From positions 88,912,696-88,976,695 of the forward strand of contig OX638132.1 of the NCBI GenBank assembly GCA_951804985.1: a stretch of DNA of 64,000 bases. The letters run 5' to 3'. Positions 1 through 10,762 of the stretch are shown one piece after another. The translations under genes were made by a program, and so were the position numbers. The notes beneath the pieces were generated by a model. It ran no database searches, was not told the DNA's origin, and saw only the letters and a list, made by a program, of their open reading frames with translations. Within the stretch, counting starts at the first letter, position 1, and each line of letters begins with the position of its first letter. The stretch comes from Dryomyza anilis (lineage: Eukaryota > Arthropoda > Insecta > Diptera > Dryomyzidae).

Positions 1-830
1 ATACCACAGCATATTTAGCAACCGTCAGTGAAGACAAACTATTTCAAAACCCTCAATCACGAAACTGTTCCCCGATTCTGTTCTGGTTAGGAAGACAGAT
101 GCGAAGTTTTTATGATCCAACTACAGAATCTCTCAGCATATCCTCGGTAGGAATTTCCAGGCAGAAACAAAAGTGCCAGGCTTGTCACAGGCTTGACTAC
201 CAAGACTTGGTATATCGGGTCAGACACAAGGCATGCACAATCGTTAGTCACAGACTCCACACAGGCCTTTATATATCAAGCTAGACACAAGCCTGGCACA
301 TTGGTCATTCCCAGATTTCAAACAAGCCTCGTTAGTTCAGATTAGACACAAGCCTGGGATAATCGTCACTCCAAGGCTTTACACAGGTCTTGTTAGTTTA
401 GGTTAGACACAAGCCTGGCACAATCGTAACTCACAGACACCACACAGGACTTGATATAAAAAGCTAGGCACATGACTGGCAATTTTGTCATTCCCAGATT
501 TCAAACATGTTGGACACACGCGTGGCACAATGACTTGAAGAATGAATGCAATGCTCATGACAGATTATGCCCAATAGGCGTATTACATGTATTGTCGCAA
601 GTCCCGTGCATTAGTCTTGTTTCAAGCCTGAGGTTCAACCCTTGGTACAAGCCTGGGATCCAGCCTTGGTCGCAGCCTGGGACACAAGCCTGGGTACAAA
701 CTGAACTATGGGCTTGTAACATAGTTATCATTCCAGTCTTGACACAGTCTTGGAACGAGCCTGGATAACAATGTTGACACAGGTCTGAGAAGCATTGGCA
801 CAAGCCTGTGTCAGTCTTGTGCCTATCCTG
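1..830. repeat. 61-bp satellite with 183-bp higher-order repeat
   Basis: Units beginning AGACACAAGCCTGGCACAAT start at 222, 283, 344, 405 and about 466, exactly 61 bp apart. Three monomer types alternate: A (CACAGACTCCACACAGG), B (CCCAGATTTCAAACAAG) and C (CCAAGGCTTTACACAGG), in the order A-B-C-A-B. Monomers of one type are more alike than neighbours, giving a 183-bp higher-order period. Before 220 and after 520 the units decay into shorter AAGCCTGG-containing pieces up to about 810. The array probably continues past the left edge. Confidence 0.75.
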
Positions 831-1000
831 AAATCCTACTTGGGATGTTTCGCCGAAATACCAGTTTTGATTTGGGATTAGTTATAAAAATATCATTTGA
901 AATATTCATTGGTTAGTGCTTATGTCTGTCACGAAAGAGGAATCAGGTCGTATTTCAAAACGTAAAAATTATCCTTCCATTAAAAATGCCCCTTCCTAAA

Positions 1001-1006
1001 CTTACC
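1001..1006 (-). other. Nuak1: Splice donor overlapping the Nuak1 stop codon
   Basis: The last codons read TTA CGG TAA GTT, so the sequence ACG|GTAAGT is a strong donor whose GTAA contains the stop. If it is spliced, the protein would continue into an exon beyond the left edge of the window. If it is not, it ends at ...SSILR. Confidence 0.6.
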
Positions 1007-4000
1007 GTAAAATGCTTGATGTATAGTCACGAACGGGTGTGCGCGTCTCACGTCGATAATTGACATTGCTCGTCGTCGATGAGGAAGGTGGCTCCAGCAG
1101 CGACATTGTGCGATGTTCGTACGGTCGTGTGGTACGTCGTCCGACGGTGGCATATCCATCAATAAGCGAACTGGATACATTAGAAGAACCACTCGGCAGT
1201 ACACCATTTAGGTTGTACGACGAACGTCGCTTCGGATTGTATGTGTTGTAGTAGCCACCGCCGCCGCCACCATTACTGTCGTACGAACTTGAACCACTCG
1301 AAGTCTTGATTCTTGTCGGTACTGCCGAAGTTAGTCCCAGGTAGTCGTTGTCATTACTCGATGCACCGTAACGTTTCGACACAAACGAAGGCGACAATGG
1401 CGGTCGAATATCGTTGAGGCTCTTGCGCGGTCTACCAGCCGCCGATGTATAGTCCAACGGCGATTTATAGATGGGTGGCTTCAGCTCTGTACCCACCGGA
1501 CTCAGTTTCAGTGGGCGGAAGAACTGTTGTGTTATGTCGGGCGAGGGCTCTCGTTCGGCGTTTGCTGTAGCGGCACCACCGCTCGCATTTGAACTGACAT
1601 TGGAAGTTTTATGATGGTTGTTATTGACAGAGCGCGCTTTTACGGCGGCCTGTTGCTCACGATAATAATCGCGCACCGCCGTCGGACCCACAATACTACT
1701 TGTGCGCTTTGGTTTCTTCTCGTTGAAGCGACAATAGAAACTGCGACGTTTAATGCGATCGATAACACTTTCGTTGGGATCGGAACCGTCGCCACGTGTG
1801 GGCGAAGAGATTTGAGAGTTGCGCGACAGACGCGATACCGTCGGTGAGGGTGTATTTAACATGTAGTTGTCCTCCGAGCAGACCGACCAATTGTCGAAGT
1901 ACAGTTCAGGCTCGTCCGTTGGCGAGAGAAAGGTAGAGGTGGAAGCGCAATCATCCTGATAGCTGCGTGAGTCGGAGGAGTAATTGCAGATGTTTTCGGT
2001 CGACGGATTTAATATATGATTACGATTAATCTCATGACCCGAGTTGGTGCGATAATGTGTCGCAGCTTGTAGCGTGCTTTGGTTATTATTGTTGTTGGAC
2101 GTGCACATGTTATTGTTGTTTGTTGTGTTGTCCAGGGCACTAGAGACGGCGCTGGCCTTAGCGCCCGGATATGGTGGCAGATTTGAATAAAGTCCGCCGT
2201 TGCCGTTCATATAAGTCTTTGTACGAGAACAGACGCTGCCGTTGTTGTCGAGCTTCTCCATTTTAACCAAGTCCAGCATGAGCGCCTTGCGCTTCTCTTT
2301 GTTATTTTGTGTTTGTTCCGGCGTCGGTTGCCGCGTCTGTTCTTGTGATTTTGTTTCTTCGTGACGCTTCGTCGTTAGTGGGACGGCCTGATATTGCAGA
2401 TGACATTCGGGACAATTGGCAAATTTACTTGCTTGCAATTCCTTACATTCGCAGCTTGGCGTACGTGTCGTTTCACTTTGCTTACTAATCGTAACGTTAG
2501 ACGTCGGTTTTGGCTTTATTGCGATAGGCGCAATAAAACCGCTCGATCTTGGACGTTCTCTGACCGCATTCTGATAGATGGGTGAAGCTGGAGATGCGTG
2601 CATTTGTCGCTCGATATTACTGGTGGAACGTGTGCTGCGTACACGTCGTTCGCTGTCATCCTTCTCGAAGCGCTTAAAAAGTCCCAACACTTTGTTGACG
2701 GCGTTTTTGTTGAACGTGCCCGGCATCTCCTCGACGCTGACGGCACGCTTAATGTACGAGGATTCCGTAAGTGGTGGTGCGGCTGATCGCGGCACTGAAC
2801 GTTCGCGCAAAGAACGTATCATGGCATCGATACGTGAACGTTTGTCAGACTTAACGCGCTGCTCGCCCCCATTCTCATTATTAACAGTGCTTTTTGCATT
2901 AACAGGGGTTTTTACTGATTTATTTGTGGACTCATCGATGTTTGGTGCAGTCGTTTTGTCTGTTTTGCTTGTCGAGGATGTATCCAGTGATTTCTTTTTC
3001 TTCAGTAATTTTGACTTTTCAGGCGATGCTTTTTCAGATGCCGACTTTTTAGTAGTATTGTTCGTCGTACCAGAAGAGGAGGATGAAGAAATTAGCGCCA
3101 CCGCTGAACTTGTGGATTTTTTATCCTTGCTCAAGGCAGAATCGCGCAGTTTTTCGAATTTCTGTCCTATGGCATAGAGCAGTCCTTTGCCGATTTTCTT
3201 TTCTGGCGATTTTTCCTTTGGACTCGTTTCCTTCGAATCTTCGCCGGGTGTTCCTGGTGTAACGGCGGCGCTAGGTTGTACAAGTTTGGATTTCTTTGTG
3301 ACTTTAATGATTTTTTTAATTGACGTAGAACGCGATTCTCCAGAAGAAGAATTATCGATGCTGCTTTTACCCGATGGCGTAACCATTGCTGATTTTTCTT
3401 CTGATGTGGATTGCCGCGACACGCTGCTTGACTTCGGCGTAGAAGTGTTACTGACCTCGGTACTACTCGGTAACGCAATGCCGCTGCGCGTTATCTTCTT
3501 GGCCTCTTTGGGTGCCGTTAGTTTAGACGCCGGATAACTCTTCGGGCGCACCAAACGATTCTCTCGTGGTTCCAGCGGAACAGCACTGGCTACTGGCACA
3601 ATTTTGCTGTGCTCCGTCGCGTCATTGCTTTCAGTGCTGCTTTTAGAAGATTTTGTCGATGCAGCTGATTCGATCTTGGTGGTTGGCTCTTTGGTCGGAT
3701 AGGATTTGGGTCGCTTAAGCCTTGATTCTGCTTTCGGCGCATTATCGCTTTCGGTGGATGGACTCTTAGCGGTGGAAGAGTCCGCAGCGGGCAACGTTTG
3801 TGCACTGAGCACTTTGATGCCGTCAGACTTCTTGATTACTTTCTTAACTTTCTTTATTGTTGGAAGTGGTGTTTTGGAGAGTGCAGTATCTGCGTTTGGT
3901 GACTCCACTGGTTGTTCGGTCTTTGGCTTTAGTTTCTTGACACGTTTAATGGTCGCAGACTTTTCGGCGTTGTCGTCGTCAGTTGGTGTTTGTTGCTCCT

Positions 4001-5401
4001 TAGACTGTGCTGGCTGCACAATTTTCTCTACGGAAACTTCGCGTGGCATTGATAGGCGCTGCTCGTGTTGCGATTTAACTGCCGAAAGTATCTGCAACTC
4101 TTCAAGTATCTTATCGGCCAGCAAGCTTTTGTCCATTTCTGTGCTCAACTCACGTGGACGTGACATACTTCTGCGTTGTTGCGTAGTCTGCTCCTGAGAA
4201 CAGTTGCTTTGGCTGCTCTGATGATCCGAATACATGTCCAAACTCTTGTTGCGCACATGCTGATGGCACGTTTTATCGACAGCCTCTTCGTTTGGCAGAC
4301 TTTGCTTGCGCCGGTACAGCTCATCGCAGTCATAGTTGGTTTGGCACAAACGCTCGCGACTCGACTCACGCGATTTTTCGCGTATCTCACGCAAAACGCT
4401 TTGTGTATCGCGTTCGCGCTGCTTCTTCTCGCGTTGATATGGATTCTCTGCAGTCTCGAGTGGCTCCTCATAGAAATCGGGGCGCAAAAAACGTGAAATT
4501 CGACGCTGCGATGAACGTCTACGCAAGGAGCTACTACCGCCGTCGGCGCTGATAGCGGTTGGCGGCGGCGGCGATAGACAACCGCTTGGTGGACGTCCTA
4601 AAGCAGCTGCATTGTGAGAGGATTCGCGTGGAGAGACGCTGCCGTAGCGTTTCTGCGGCGAAACGGAGCCGCCAGCGCTGTCTGTGGTTGTCGAAGTGTC
4701 TCGTGTTGACTTGGACAAGTACGGCGAGTAGTATTTATATTTATCACTGACATCGCTGGCGTACGAAGAGCAAAAAGACTTGGCGTATTCATCGCGACAA
4801 ACGCTATTGCTGCGACTCTTTGTTGTAGTTGTCGTCGTTGTTGAAGTTGGCGATTCCGAAGGCACTAAGTCATAGTCATAGCGTGTGCGACTCATGCTGC
4901 GCCGATAAATTAAGCTGCTACGCTCGGCAGTCGGTTCATCGTTGGTTTTGGTTGTTTCACACTTAGTTCTTTGCGGCACTGCTTCCGGCGATGTTGTGCA
5001 CTCACTTTGCTCTCTGAGGGCATTTGGCGACTGATCAGGTGCCAAGCCACGCCCACCGCTCTGACTGCGTTTGTAGACTTTGGCTGCTGTCGCCGCTACC
5101 TGTGGACTGTTCTGCATGGAGAGAGTGCGCGAAAGTTTGCGTGCCTGCGTGGGTGGCAATTTAGCGAGCAATTGCTCTTGAAAGCATTTCGGCAGTCCGG
5201 GAGTGATGCTGGAGAGTGTTTCCAGATCCTTTTTGCTTAGGCGCAGACGCGACAAATCCAAATCGGCCAAATCGAGTGGCTCGTCGGTTGGCTCGATATC
5301 TTTGCCGGAGCAAGCGGTGGCAGCATCTGTAGCATCCATGGACTTAAGACGTGTAGCGCCATCTGGCGACTTGCGTTGTTGTGTTTTTGAGTTTTTATTG
5401 C
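1006..5401 (-). CDS. Nuak1: Nuak1 coding exon 14 (1466-residue disordered tail)
   Basis: A single 4.4-kb exon encoding residues 1349-2814. The acceptor CATTTTCAG lies just before 5401, and the frame reads NKNSKTQQRKSPDGATRLKS into the rest. The sequence is Ser/Thr/Lys/Pro-rich with many RS, SP and KK motifs, so it is probably disordered and heavily phosphorylated. Likely ordered islands are the LSKKDLETLSSITPGLPKCF block near its start, GKGLLYAIGQKFEKLRDSAL, NAVNKVLGLFKRFEKDDSER, EKRKALMLDLVKMEKLDNNG and SVIDRIKRRSFYCRFNEKKP. A Cys cluster (CECKELQASKFANCPECHLQ) could bind zinc. The frame closes with TAA at 1004-1002, but a GTAAGT donor overlaps that stop. Confidence 0.88.
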
Positions 5402-6282
5402 CTGAAAATGAGACAAAGTGTATAGAGAATTATGATTAACTGTGTCAACTGAAAGAGGCGTCTGAAAGTGTGCTGCTTAATTTGTCATTATTATCTGAAG
5501 AACATTCCGAAGAACTTACCAGCAATTGTGGAGGTCAATGTTATGTACTTACTCTGGTAGCTGTGTGGCAAAGTTTGGCACGATGATGTTTTTTTCGCTG
5601 ATAGATGCGTCTATGATAAAACTTTGGAACAGATTATAAATAATATAAAAATTATAATTCTTTTGGAAATATTCCATTTTGTGAACTCATAAAACATAAA
5701 GTGTTGCTCTGAAGTAAATCGGATTTAAATAATATACCATCGATGATACAATTATTTTTAGTTCTACTTAAAAAGTTCGAATAGTTCACAAATAAGTACC
5801 ATTCTTTTTTAGATCCCTCTCCCAATTAGTTATTTGTGAAACTTATCGGATAGTTTTTTCTATAATTTATTTTATCCAAAATAATAATAACTCGATAACA
5901 AAAATCCAATGAATGAGGAGGCTGATGAAATTCGAACTACATTTTTGATCAACTTACCATTGTATAAAACAACATATAGAATTACTTTGTAAGCATTGTT
6001 TTTAATAATCCAATATTATAAAGGCTTTGGCTGTATTAACAAAAATTGGCATTGGGACGTTCAATTAGCTAAAAGTTAGTCGCACGTTTAACAATGGCAA
6101 ACGAACTAAAAGTGCCAAATAACAACAACGACAAAGAAAAATTTTTTTTTTATTTGGTTAAAAGTTAGAATAATAACTAAAATTAAACTGTCGTGCTATA
6201 TAAGTATTTTGTAACAAAGATATAATATAATATAAATAATAATGATATAATATAAATAACATACAGTTCGAACATGAATAAA
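5402..6282. other. Left part of the 14.8-kb Nuak1 intron, unique AT-rich DNA
   Basis: Apart from the intron's 3' splice site at 5402, I see no gene, RNA or repeat here. It is AT-rich with poly-A runs near 6140 and 6292. Confidence 0.5.
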
Positions 6283-6448
6283 TGCTCTCAGTAAAAAAAA
6301 AATCTCTTTAAATCCCATTTGATCAATAGGATAATTATTGATTTAATAGTACCCAGTCTGTCGTGTCTCGAAGCTCTTCGATGATCGAAGTTTCCTCGAA
6401 CTAACTGCGAAAAAAGTTCGATCTCACAATAAAATTTAAGGAAAACCT
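6283..6448. repeat. Two truncated MITE fragments
   Basis: 6283-6352 matches one end of the CACCCAGAAAA element (AATCAATAGGATAATTATTGA, then TTTAATAGTA). At 6352 it is cut by the start of another element (CCCAGTCTGTCGTGTCTCGA) that recurs complete at 44401. This is in turn cut off at about 6448 by the foldback element. Confidence 0.5.
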
Positions 6449-6673
6449 AAGGGTTTTTCAATAAGATCGCTACAAAAGTTTTTTTCAACAGGGACGTTAC
6501 AGGCCAACAACGAGTCGAAATTATTAAAATTTACTACCGAAATTCGAATTCGTATATCTTTTCATTATGAAATGGCAAACCTTACTGTAGAGAAATGTCA
6601 AAAGAGCGGCAAGAAATATGGCGTCGTTTGCTGTCCCTGTCGCTCTACTTTTGTAGCGTCCCTGTTGAAAAAA
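6449..6673. mobile_element. Foldback element, one arm deleted
   Basis: Same family as the complete copies at 28388 and 41584. The outer flank (AAGGGTTTTTCAATAAGATC) and the loop (CAACAACGAGTCGAAATTAT) are present. The left arm is missing: the sequence jumps from CAGGGACGTTAC straight into the loop. Only the right arm remains, so this copy cannot form the hairpin. The loop orientation matches the 41584 copy. Confidence 0.75.
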
Positions 6674-7233
6674 CTCCCGACGTTGGCGCGCACTAAGGTG
6701 GGATTTTTTGAAATTCGCCCCCTAAGGTACAAAAATAGGCGTGGCAAACTTGAATTTTTAAATGCAAATATCTGTGTACATAAGATAGCCACAGTATTGA
6801 AATTTAGCCCAATGATGTACATTGTGGGGCGTGGCACCTGCCATATAACCAAAACATTTAAATTGCTATAACTCCTGACATACTAATAGTAGAGTTATAA
6901 AAATCGAACCAAATGTTCATATTTAAAACTCCAATCGTCACGTAGAATGTGAGCGAGATTCGACCACGGGACGTGGCAGCTCCCATATAACCAAAACATT
7001 AAAATTGATATAACTCCTGACCTACTATGAGCAGAGTTGTAAAAATCGAAACAAATGATCATATTCAACATTGTAAGCTTCACTTAGAAAGTGAACGGGA
7101 TTGGATAAATGGAGTGGCACGTGAGCGGGCGACGTAGGCACTAAAAAGGGGCAAAAGGGCCGTAATTTAAAAAGATATAATTTTGTATTTACAAAAACAT
7201 ATCACGGACAACGCTTTGAACGGGTCCAGCTAG
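6674..7233 (+). mobile_element. Helitron-like element, 3' part
   Basis: Ends in ACGGGTCCAGCTAG at 7220-7233 followed by T, the CTAG|T terminus of Helitrons, and identical to the end at 26163-26176. It shares with that element the block GTGGCACCTGCCATATAACC. Inside, that block and the TATAACTCCTGACxTACTA segment occur twice, about 155 bp apart (6830-6930 and 6975-7075). The 5' end is not recognisable; the foldback element abuts it. Confidence 0.55.
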
Positions 7234-7253
7234 TATTTATATATTTTATTTAC

Positions 7254-7477
7254 ACCCAGAAATAAAAAATCTATACAAATCCCATTAAAACTGGTCAATA
7301 GGACAAATATTGGTTTAATAGTATACAGAAAATATTTTTTTTCATATAAACTCGAGATCGAATGAATTCGTCAACATCTCGAAACAGTCTCGAAACAATA
7401 TCGAATCGAATGGCATACAGGGGATATAGAAAATTTAAATTTTCATATAAGCTTCAAAATTATTTTATTTTTTTCGT
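7254..7477. repeat. Left half of a CACCCAGAAAA MITE plus a CCCAGTCTG fragment
   Basis: 7254-7345 carries CACCCAGAAATAAAAAATCT and the internal GGTCAATAGGAC. 7351-7422 is a piece of the CCCAGT/ACTGGG element (GAATCGAATGGCATACAGGG). The matching right end of the first element lies at about 8325-8425, so it was split by the 7478-8319 insertion. Confidence 0.45.
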
Positions 7478-8319
7478 ACACACAGAAAAATTCTCTTTTG
7501 GCATGAGTTTAATTGAACCAACGTTTCAGTGTTGCAACCGAATGCATTTGTTGTAACCTCATGTCATCAAAATGAACGTACCATTTTTTACTCTAACCGA
7601 AATGTTAGTCCACGCAACTGCACATTCGGTTGTTGTAACCTCATGATTGCATTTTTCATTCTGCTAAAATTTGACGTTTGTGCATTTGTTACGGCAACTG
7701 AGTACGTTATAGTATCAACATGAATAAATGACAAACGGCAACCTCATGTCTAACATCAGTTCAGTTGCCAGTTTCATGCTAAAAATTATGGATAAATGCA
7801 GAAATAAATAAACGTCAAAAATTTTCGGAAGTGGCAAACAATAGGAAATTCATTAATTAAGTAAAAATGCGAAATAAATATATGAATATTAATAAAATAT
7901 TGAATGAATTCAATACAAATTGCTGTTTAGCTAGTGAAATATAATAAAAATATGTGAACATATGTGGCATTATAAATAGTTTTTGATTTTGCTTAATTAT
8001 GATGAAATAAAATATTAAATGTGTCTTCATACAGTTTTTTTTATTTTCAGGGAACAGGAATTAACAGATATATATTTTTTAAATTGTGTGCGTGACATAT
8101 TTACGCATCAAAAATACATATAGACAACTTTACATAAATAAGTTTTATATTTAAAAAAATATTCTTAAAATAAAATTTCAATTGGAGGTTTCGGCATGCT
8201 TGCCTCATGCTTGCTGAATAGGAGGTTGGTACAACCTCCTAAACAGCAAGTTTCCGCCACCGAATAATTCGGTAGGGCAATTTAGTTGGTTGCCGCAACA
8301 AATCAGTTTTCTGTGTGTA
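7478..8319. mobile_element. MITE with ACACACAGAAAA termini (about 840 bp)
   Basis: The left end reads ACACACAGAAAAATTC and the right end AATCAGTTTTCTGTGTGT, an inverted pair. The interior is rich in GGTTGTAACCTCATG-like repeats and has no coding capacity. It interrupts another MITE whose halves flank it. A partial relative sharing GGTTGGGCAA/TAGTTGGTTG lies at 15380-15700. Confidence 0.55.
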
Positions 8320-8520
8320 GTATATTTATATTTAATAGTATCGATGAAAATAATAATTTAAATTTTTCTAATTTTAACAGTAAAATACTATTAGTTGTAT
8401 GATATTTTATTTTCTGAGTGTGATACCTTGAAATTTTTTTTTACATAGACGAAGAGACAAAAGTTACTCTATGTAACAAAATAAAATAAATGTATGCAAC
8501 GAGACCGTTTTTCTAAAGCA

Positions 8521-8736
8521 TACTCAGATAAAAATCAATAGGACAATATCAATAGGATAGTTATTGATTTAATAGTATACAAAACATAAACATGTTTATA
8601 TAAACACAAAAACAATTTAATAGTATTTTGTAGTATTTAATGTTATTTACGTAATAAAATAATAATTTATCCTATTGACTAATTTGAATAACGAAAAAAA
8701 TTATTGATTTTATAGTATTTTTTTCCGAGTGCAAGC
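8521..8736. mobile_element. MITE of the CACCCAGAAAA/ATAGTATTTTT family
   Basis: Starts ACTCAGATAAAAATCAATAG and ends TAGTATTTTTTTCCGAGTG, imperfect inverted ends. The interior has TTATTGATTTAATAGTATAC and TTTATCCTATTGACTAATTT, shared with 39035-39241. About 215 bp, no ORF. Confidence 0.55.
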
Positions 8737-8739
8737 ATT

Positions 8740-9395
8740 TCTTATATACTTTCAAAATCTGATTTAAAGGACCAAAACCCCATTTCTACTAAGTGCTGTG
8801 TTATCTATATAATGAAGCGAATGCGAAATAAACCTATTGCACATGGAAGAGGAAGAAATGAACTCTTCATAAGACGTGTGTTTATTTTTATATACGATAT
8901 ACCGCTACACAAGTTCACGAAGAAATCAATAACAAAAATACGAAAAATTCGGACTCAATTAAGGCAATATACTTTAACAGAAAATAATTTGTTATTGTTT
9001 TTGAACAAATTACGTTTTTGTTGTGGGCGGAAGGAGCCACTAGCTGGTAAGATGTTCTACTTCAAATTTAAAAAGTAAAATTTTGCTAGAATGATATTGC
9101 ATATGCAAAATCAAGATGATCTACCAGATCAAGACTAAGTGTGCAAGAACGAGAACAAGATGAGCATTTTTTGAGTCCGAATCATTTGTAAGAGATCATC
9201 TCTATTAAGTAGAAAAATTTGATATAGACGACTCGTCTACTCAAAAACAGTTTTTTGTATATTAAATTAGATTTTGAGAGTTTAACAAAAATTTACTCTA
9301 CGCGGTTAGCTCAACTAGTATTATTCATAATAGTCTGATTGTTTTCAAAGTTGAATGAAATTAAACACTATTCAATTAAATTCTTTTTGGGTGTA
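8740..9395. other. Intron DNA with no recognised element
   Basis: An open frame of 88 codons (8812-9078, plus strand) has no recognisable similarity or motifs, and its composition equals that of the intron around it. Nothing else is visible here. Confidence 0.4.
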
Positions 9396-9616
9396 ACCCT
9401 AGTAAAAATTTACCAGATGCACCATCGGGAAATAATCAGGTTTTCGTTGGGTAAGCCCTATTAGAGAAAATATGATCATTGCCTTTGTATGGCCTTAACA
9501 TGCTAACCATAGCAGGGTTTACATTATCTAAACAGTCAATGTTCCCGATCATAGCTACATTATTTGTTTCTCATAACGAAATTAGCATCAGGCAATGATC
9601 GAGATTAATGAGAACC

Positions 9617-10142
9617 AGTTGGGAAGGTTAGATCACATGGGAAATTTTAAAGTAGGTGTAATTATGATAGTTAGGATTATCAAAATTATAGTCGGTCTAA
9701 GCCGACTATGAATACCCTACACATATGTGTGGTTACCATTCAAAGTGATATATAGGTCACCAGGGTATACGAATCCTGAAAAAAACTACAAACATTCAAT
9801 CGCTGAAGAATTTCCATTCATTTGATACCCATATTTACAAATGGGTAGGTGTACCGAATTTCGATTTTTTTTTTGTGAACCACAAGTCTTTTCGCCGGAA
9901 AACATTATTATCATGTATTTGAGCATGATGTCAATATATATTTGACCAACAAAGTTTACCTAAGCACGTATACATAAAAATTGATCTTTATATGTACATT
10001 TTATATGTGGTATTTGAACATAAGTGGTCGGATCATAGGTCACAATGGACCGATCTCGCACATACAGCGTAGGTATATTAGTAATCTAAGTTATAAGTTT
10101 CATTTATCTAGCTCTTCAATTTTAAAAGCCTTAGGGATTTCA

Positions 10143-10192
<50 letters not shown>

Positions 10193-10369
10193 GGACAGAC
10201 AGACGGACAGACAGACAGACGGACAGACGGACATCGCTAAATCGACTCAGGAGGTCATGCTGATCAAGAATATATATACTTTTCCATACCGGAGATGCTT
10301 TCTTCTGGGTGTTACAAACGGCGTACCAAACTGAATATACCCTTTCACTCTTAGTGTAGGGTATAAAAA
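9617..10369 (+). repeat. Dispersed fly repeat with (CAGA)n core, copy A
   Basis: Runs from AACCAGTTGGGAAGGTTAGA through the palindrome ATAGTCGGTCTAAGCCGACTAT (9688-9709). Then come a (CAGA)n tract and GGTCATGCTGATCAAGAATA, ending ACTCTTAGTGTAGGGTATAA. Inverted copies lie at 57158-57803 and, partly, at 37504-37931; a fragment lies at 46398-46541. It has no ORF beyond the repeat read-through. The family name is unknown to me, but this tail is common in fly introns. Confidence 0.65.
10144..10232. repeat. (CAGA)n microsatellite
   Basis: About 20 CAGA units, with a few CGGA variants in the right half. It sits inside dispersed-repeat copy A. Confidence 0.9.
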
Positions 10370-10501
10370 TACCGTATTATGCTCGGGCTCAGACAAGGCA
10401 ATTGTCGGGTAAATATTAAAATGGGGAATTGCCCGATCAGTACATGATCATGGCCTGAGGTCAATACATGATCAGGACACTGTGTTACAAGGACATTATA
10501 T

Positions 10502-10691
10502 GCCTCGTCATGGTCGGCCTCAGCAGTCCAGAGGTAGCTCGCTGGACTTGCATTCTGAAGGTCTCGGGTTCGAATCCCGGCTTGGGCATGGGCGCTCGTG
10601 GTGATATTAACGACAAAATTGTAGGGAATAGATTTCACAGTACAATGGATATAGTCTGTCTGAGTGCTGTGAAAAAAATGGGCCTCGTCAT
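10502..10691 (+). mobile_element. tRNA-derived SINE (170 bp) with 10-bp target duplication
   Basis: The direct repeat GCCTCGTCAT stands at 10502-10511 and 10682-10691. Between them is a tRNA-like head with A box TAGCTCGCTGG (10535-10545) and B box GGTTCGAATCC (10567-10577). A 100-bp tRNA-unrelated body and an A-rich tail (GTGAAAAAAATGG) follow. Internal pol III promoter, short tail and duplication together define a SINE. The head does not fold as a full cloverleaf, so it is not a working tRNA gene. Confidence 0.8.
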
Positions 10692-10762
10692 ATCCCGATC
10701 ATCTCAAATAATGACATGATCACTTCATGACCATGGCCCTACAAAAATTTCTACTAGGGTAA

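Larger units (their letters stand above)
9396..10762. mobile_element. Outer inverted-end element, interrupted twice
   Basis: The left end ACCCTAGTAAAAATTTACCA at about 9397 is the inverse of the right end AAAATTTCTACTAGGGT ending at about 10761. The inner flanks are also inverted (GATCATTGCC near 9475; GACATGATC near 10715). The interior is interrupted by the dispersed repeat at 9617-10369 and by a SINE at 10512-10681. Confidence 0.4.

Noticed and set aside
2578..3177. 199-codon plus-strand ORF opposite Nuak1 exon 14
   Set aside because: A shadow of the Ser/Lys-rich coding strand (its antisense reads as Leu/Phe/Asp-rich). No motif and no independent splice or promoter signals.
10512..10590. 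tRNA gene at the start of the 170-bp SINE
   Set aside because: No full cloverleaf; enclosed by a 10-bp target duplication.
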